From: Pseudomonas yamanorum
GTDB lineage: Bacteria > Pseudomonadota > Gammaproteobacteria > Pseudomonadales > Pseudomonadaceae
Assembly: GCF_013386765.1 (NCBI RefSeq)
Contig: NZ_JACARE010000010.1
Span: 225,418-289,417, forward strand
Direction of reading: 5' to 3'
DNA: 64,000 nt
A model generated the notes under the pieces. It had not been told where the DNA came from. It made no database searches and was given only the letters and a program-made list of their open reading frames with translations. Every line of letters begins with the position of its first letter. The first letter of the stretch is position 1. Both the position numbers and the translations under genes were made by a program. This document shows positions 61,086 through 64,000 of this stretch, piece after piece.

Positions 61086-61157
61086 CCATCGCAGGCAAGC
61101 CAGCTCCCACAGGAGAATGCATTCCAAATGTGGGAGCTGGCTTGCCTGCGATAGCGG
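61086..61157. repeat. REP pair in the outward orientation
   Basis: ATCGCAGGCAAGCCAGCTCC then CAC at the left and GTGGGAGCTGGCTTGCCTGC then GATAGC at the right. These are the same units as at 55,530 but in reversed order, so the GTGGG ends face each other. Confidence 0.88.
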
Positions 61158-61172
61158 TATCAGCAACACCCC

Positions 61173-61210
61173 AAAAGGCCCTGTCATCCACCGATGCCAG
61201 GGCCTTTTGC
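61173..61210. terminator. Terminator after the GNAT gene
   Basis: AAAAGGCCCTG / CAGGGCCTTTT hairpin enclosing a 15-base loop. Confidence 0.75.
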
Positions 61211-61289
61211 CGTCCAGAATTCAACTTGCGGGCTACAAAGCCGACAAACTGGCACTATCTAGCCTAAATGACTCGCAGAGATAACGGAC

Positions 61290-62027
61290 ATGTCCCTACG
61301 CACCCTGCTCACCACTGTGCTCCTGGCCATCAGCTTCTCGGTGATGGCCGCCACCGAAGTGGTGCCCCTGAGCAACCGCACCAGCGCCGACCTGCTCCCG
61401 GTGGCGCAGAACTTCATCGGCAAGGACGGCACCGTCAGCGCCTACGGCAACCAACTGATCGTGAATGCCGAGCCGGACAAGATCCAGGGCCTGCGTGCCC
61501 TGCTCTCGCAACTGGATACGCCGTCCAAACGCCTGCTGATCACCGTCGACACCAACGAGAACAACCAGCAAAGCAACGGCAACAATCAAACCCAGGTGAT
61601 CACCTACAGCACTGAAAGCCGCGACGGCGGGATCCAGCAGATCCAGGCCAGCGAAGGTGTGCCCGCGCTGATCCAGGTCGGCCAGAGCGTGCCGCTCACC
61701 ACCACCCAGCCCGACGCCTACGGTCGCCCGCAAAACCAGACCCAGTATCGCAACGTGACCCAGGGCTTCTACGTCACCGCGAGCGTCACCGGTGAGACCG
61801 TTCACCTGAGCATCAGTACCAATCGTGACCGCATGAGCCAGGAACGTCCCGATGTAGTGAACGTGCAAAGCACCGACACAACCGTCAGCGGACGCCTGGG
61901 CGAGTGGATCACCCTGGCCGGTATCAATCGCCAGACTCAGGCCGAAAAAAGCACTACAACCCGCAGCTACTCTACTCAGGGCCGTGATGACCTGAGCTTA
62001 CGGGTCAAAGTCGACACCCTGAACTGA
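61290..62027 (+). CDS. Secretin N-domain protein, periplasmic
   Basis: A 245-residue exported protein. Signal peptide about 1-20 (MSLRTLLTTVLLAISFSVMA). The mature part starts with an N0/N1-like secretin domain (VVPLSNRTSADLLPVAQNFI, GNQLIVNAEPDKIQGLRALL, QLDTPSKRLLITVDTNEN) but the channel-forming secretin domain is absent; the C-terminal half (about 115-245) is a beta-rich region with the GFYVTASVTGETVHLSISTN and WITLAGINR segments. Conserved in pseudomonads beside aceA. Role unknown, possibly an envelope-complex accessory. Confidence 0.85.
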   Translation: MSLRTLLTTVLLAISFSVMAATEVVPLSNRTSADLLPVAQNFIGKDGTVSAYGNQLIVNAEPDKIQGLRALLSQLDTPSKRLLITVDTNENNQQSNGNNQTQVITYSTESRDGGIQQIQASEGVPALIQVGQSVPLTTTQPDAYGRPQNQTQYRNVTQGFYVTASVTGETVHLSISTNRDRMSQERPDVVNVQSTDTTVSGRLGEWITLAGINRQTQAEKSTTTRSYSTQGRDDLSLRVKVDTLN

Positions 62028-62520
62028 AGCACCAAAAACTGACTGACGAGTCGTATTAGACTAAAGATGTAGTGCTTTAAAAAAAGCACTACAAAACATT
62101 TGACGATCCAAAAAAGCATGGGCATGATGGCCTCGCTCCCGCTAATCAGGGGCCCTGGCAAGGGCCTTCGGATCGTCGCTCAAAGCCACCCACCTGAGCC
62201 GATTCGTGTCTGTACCGCCCACAAGGTGTGTTTGACGAGGTTGCGACTGGAACGAAGTTGTCCCGAGGGACGGAAGCTACCCAGGTAACCCGGCAACACA
62301 CTGATGGATCGTACAAAGGCCCACGACGCCCGAAGACCGTTCGCAGTTCGCCCTTACCTGCTCAACTCCCCCTTGATCCAATCGTTCATCCCGTCGCCTT
62401 CCCCGCCAAGCCTGACTTGACCGCCTAAGCTTCTGGTCAGCGAGCAGCCATAACCACGCACTGATACGTGGCTGGCAAATGGAATTTTCCACCTAGACCT
62501 ATGCGACGAGGTTTTTCCCC
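62028..62520. other. 493-base aceA upstream region with palindrome and structured stretch
   Basis: No protein gene is supported. It contains a perfect inverted repeat at 62069-62094 and, at about 62215-62310, sequence able to form several hairpins (for example GTCCC GA GGGAC at 62262-62273). It must carry the aceA promoter and leader. Confidence 0.5.
62069..62094. repeat. Perfect 11-base inverted repeat TGTAGTGCTTT / AAAGCACTACA
   Basis: Two 11-base arms with a four-A loop, 41 bases after the secretin-like gene. No T run follows on the plus strand, so it is a poor terminator in that sense. The right arm, AAAAAAGCACTACAA, also occurs within the end of the preceding gene at about 61945-61959. 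Confidence 0.75.
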
Positions 62521-63846
62521 ATGGCACTGACACGCGAACAGCAAATTGCAGCCCTTGAAAAAGACTGGGCTGAAAACCCACGCTGGAAAGGCGTGACCCG
62601 CGCTTATTCCGCTGCTGACGTCGTCCGCCTGCGTGGCTCGGTTCAACCTGAGCACACTTTTGCAAAACTCGGCGCCGAGAAGCTGTGGAAGCTGGTCACC
62701 CAGGGTGCCAAGCCGTCCTTCCGCCCCGAGAAAGATTTCGTCAACTGCATGGGCGCCCTTACTGGCGGCCAAGCGGTTCAACAGGTAAAAGCCGGTATCC
62801 AGGCGATCTACCTGTCCGGCTGGCAAGTGGCTGCGGACAACAACTCCGCTGAATCCATGTACCCCGACCAATCGCTGTACCCGGTGGACTCCGTGCCAAC
62901 CGTGGTCAAGCGCATCAACAACTCGTTCCGCCGCGCTGACCAGATCCAGTGGAAAGCCGGTAAAGGCCCGGGCGACGAAGGCTACATCGACTACTTCGCA
63001 CCGATCGTTGCAGACGCTGAAGCCGGTTTCGGCGGCGTGCTGAACGCCTACGAGCTGATGAAGAGCATGATCGAGGCAGGCGCTGCCGGCGTTCACTTCG
63101 AAGACCAGCTTGCGTCAGTGAAGAAATGCGGCCACATGGGCGGCAAGGTTCTGGTGCCTACCCAGGAAGCGGTGCAGAAGCTGACCGCTGCTCGTCTGGC
63201 AGCTGACGTGGCCGGTACGCCGACCATCATCCTGGCCCGTACCGACGCCAACGCGGCTGACTTGCTGACCTCGGATTGCGACCCGTACGACCAGCCGTTC
63301 GTGACTGGCGAACGTACCCAGGAAGGCTTCTATAAAGTGCGTGCCGGTCTCGACCAGGCGATCGCTCGCGGCCTGGCCTACGCGCCGTACGCCGACCTGA
63401 TCTGGTGCGAAACTGCCAAGCCGGACCTGGATGAAGCTCGTCGCTTTGCCGAAGCGATCAAGAAGGAATACCCGGACCAACTGCTGTCCTACAACTGCTC
63501 GCCGTCCTTCAACTGGAAGAAGAACCTGGACGACGCGACCATCGCCAAGTTCCAGCGCGAACTGTCGGCCATGGGCTACAAGCACCAGTTCATCACCCTG
63601 GCCGGCATTCACAACATGTGGCACAGCATGTTCAACCTGGCGCACGACTACGCCCGCAACGACATGACTGCCTACGTGAAGCTGCAGGAGCAGGAATTCG
63701 CTGACGCTGCCAAGGGTTACACCTTTGTGGCGCACCAGCAGGAAGTGGGCACTGGCTACTTCGACGACATGACCACTGTGATCCAGGGCGGTACCTCGTC
63801 CGTGACTGCACTGACTGGGTCGACTGAAGAAGAGCAGTTTCACTAA
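62521..63846 (+). CDS. aceA: Isocitrate lyase
   Basis: A 441-residue glyoxylate-shunt enzyme splitting isocitrate into glyoxylate and succinate. The catalytic KKCGHMGG loop is at about residues 200-207, with [40 protein letters not shown] and [21 protein letters not shown] lies about 10 bases before the ATG. The 441-residue form is the E. coli-like type, shorter than the 531-residue P. aeruginosa form. It competes with icd and idh, both in this window. Confidence 0.97.
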   Translation: MALTREQQIAALEKDWAENPRWKGVTRAYSAADVVRLRGSVQPEHTFAKLGAEKLWKLVTQGAKPSFRPEKDFVNCMGALTGGQAVQQVKAGIQAIYLSGWQVAADNNSAESMYPDQSLYPVDSVPTVVKRINNSFRRADQIQWKAGKGPGDEGYIDYFAPIVADAEAGFGGVLNAYELMKSMIEAGAAGVHFEDQLASVKKCGHMGGKVLVPTQEAVQKLTAARLAADVAGTPTIILARTDANAADLLTSDCDPYDQPFVTGERTQEGFYKVRAGLDQAIARGLAYAPYADLIWCETAKPDLDEARRFAEAIKKEYPDQLLSYNCSPSFNWKKNLDDATIAKFQRELSAMGYKHQFITLAGIHNMWHSMFNLAHDYARNDMTAYVKLQEQEFADAAKGYTFVAHQQEVGTGYFDDMTTVIQGGTSSVTALTGSTEEEQFH

Positions 63847-63909
63847 GTACTGAGTACACGGCCATTGCGGCCCCAAGGAAGACCTAACCGCAGTGCCGCA
63901 TGACAATCA

Positions 63910-63938
63910 CGCCCCGACTGGTTCGGGGCGTTTTTTTT
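63910..63938 (+). terminator. Terminator after aceA
   Basis: CGCCCCGA CTGGT TCGGGGCG followed by eight T residues. Confidence 0.95.
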
Positions 63939-64000
63939 GCCTCGGTTATTGGGTGTATATCCATTATTTGGGTAATGACTGCTATTGGTTCCGCTCTTAC

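Noticed and set aside
62100..62428. Short plus-strand ORFs upstream of aceA
   Set aside because: Overlapping frames without ribosome binding sites and with unlikely composition; the region is better viewed as leader or noncoding sequence.

Overview
The window is a high-GC gammaproteobacterial chromosome segment that looks like a member of the Pseudomonas fluorescens group. Three things point there. The housekeeping block cysG-serS-crcB-rarA-lolA-ftsK / aat-bpt-infA / clpA-clpS / cspD / icd-idh / nudJ-mnmA-hflD-purB / aceA has the gene order known from pseudomonads. REP elements of the type GTGGGAGCTGGCTTGCCTGCGAT lie between genes. A xylose locus of the xylR-xylAFGH type lacks a local xylulokinase gene. 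No phage, IS element, CRISPR array or rRNA was seen; the one RNA gene is a tRNA-Ser(UGA).

Bases 1-31,900 are accessory. In order they hold: an azoreductase with a MocR regulator; a FecI/FecR/TonB-receptor surface-signalling set; a lipoprotein nuclease; a second TonB receptor divergent from a small ORF plus XRE-cupin regulator; an extremely methionine-rich protein gene (42% Met); an LLM-type flavin monooxygenase; a MarR/SDR divergent pair; an ABM-family monooxygenase; an amidase; a Tat-exported phospholipase C; the xylose regulator, isomerase and ABC transporter; a fasciclin protein; an ArsR-type regulator with a quinone-oxidoreductase gene; and an OprD porin. Several carry readable regulatory DNA: a near-consensus sigma-70 promoter with TTGAGT motifs at the MarR/SDR junction, two almost identical palindromes flanking the arsR-like gene, and Crc/Hfq-type CA motifs before xylA, xylF, xylH and oprD.

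Bases 31,900-33,800 hold two small lipoproteins, a glycine-zipper protein and tRNA-Ser. From 33,900 the window is core genome: a Bax-inhibitor-1 protein, tusDCBE with a trpD2-like gene (2-thiouridine tRNA modification), a glutathionyl-hydroquinone reductase, then the block above. Themes of the core part are tRNA and translation (tus, serS, mnmA, infA, the ribosomal oxygenase), the N-degron pathway (aat, bpt, clpS, clpA), and the isocitrate branch point (icd, idh, aceA).

The most unusual locus is 11,027-11,539: a 170-residue ORF with 71 Met and 16 Cys and no His, Arg, Ile, Trp or Tyr, with its own ribosome binding site, plausible promoter, upstream inverted repeat and terminator. I know of no described function for it. 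All assignments are from reading the sequence; no database search was possible.
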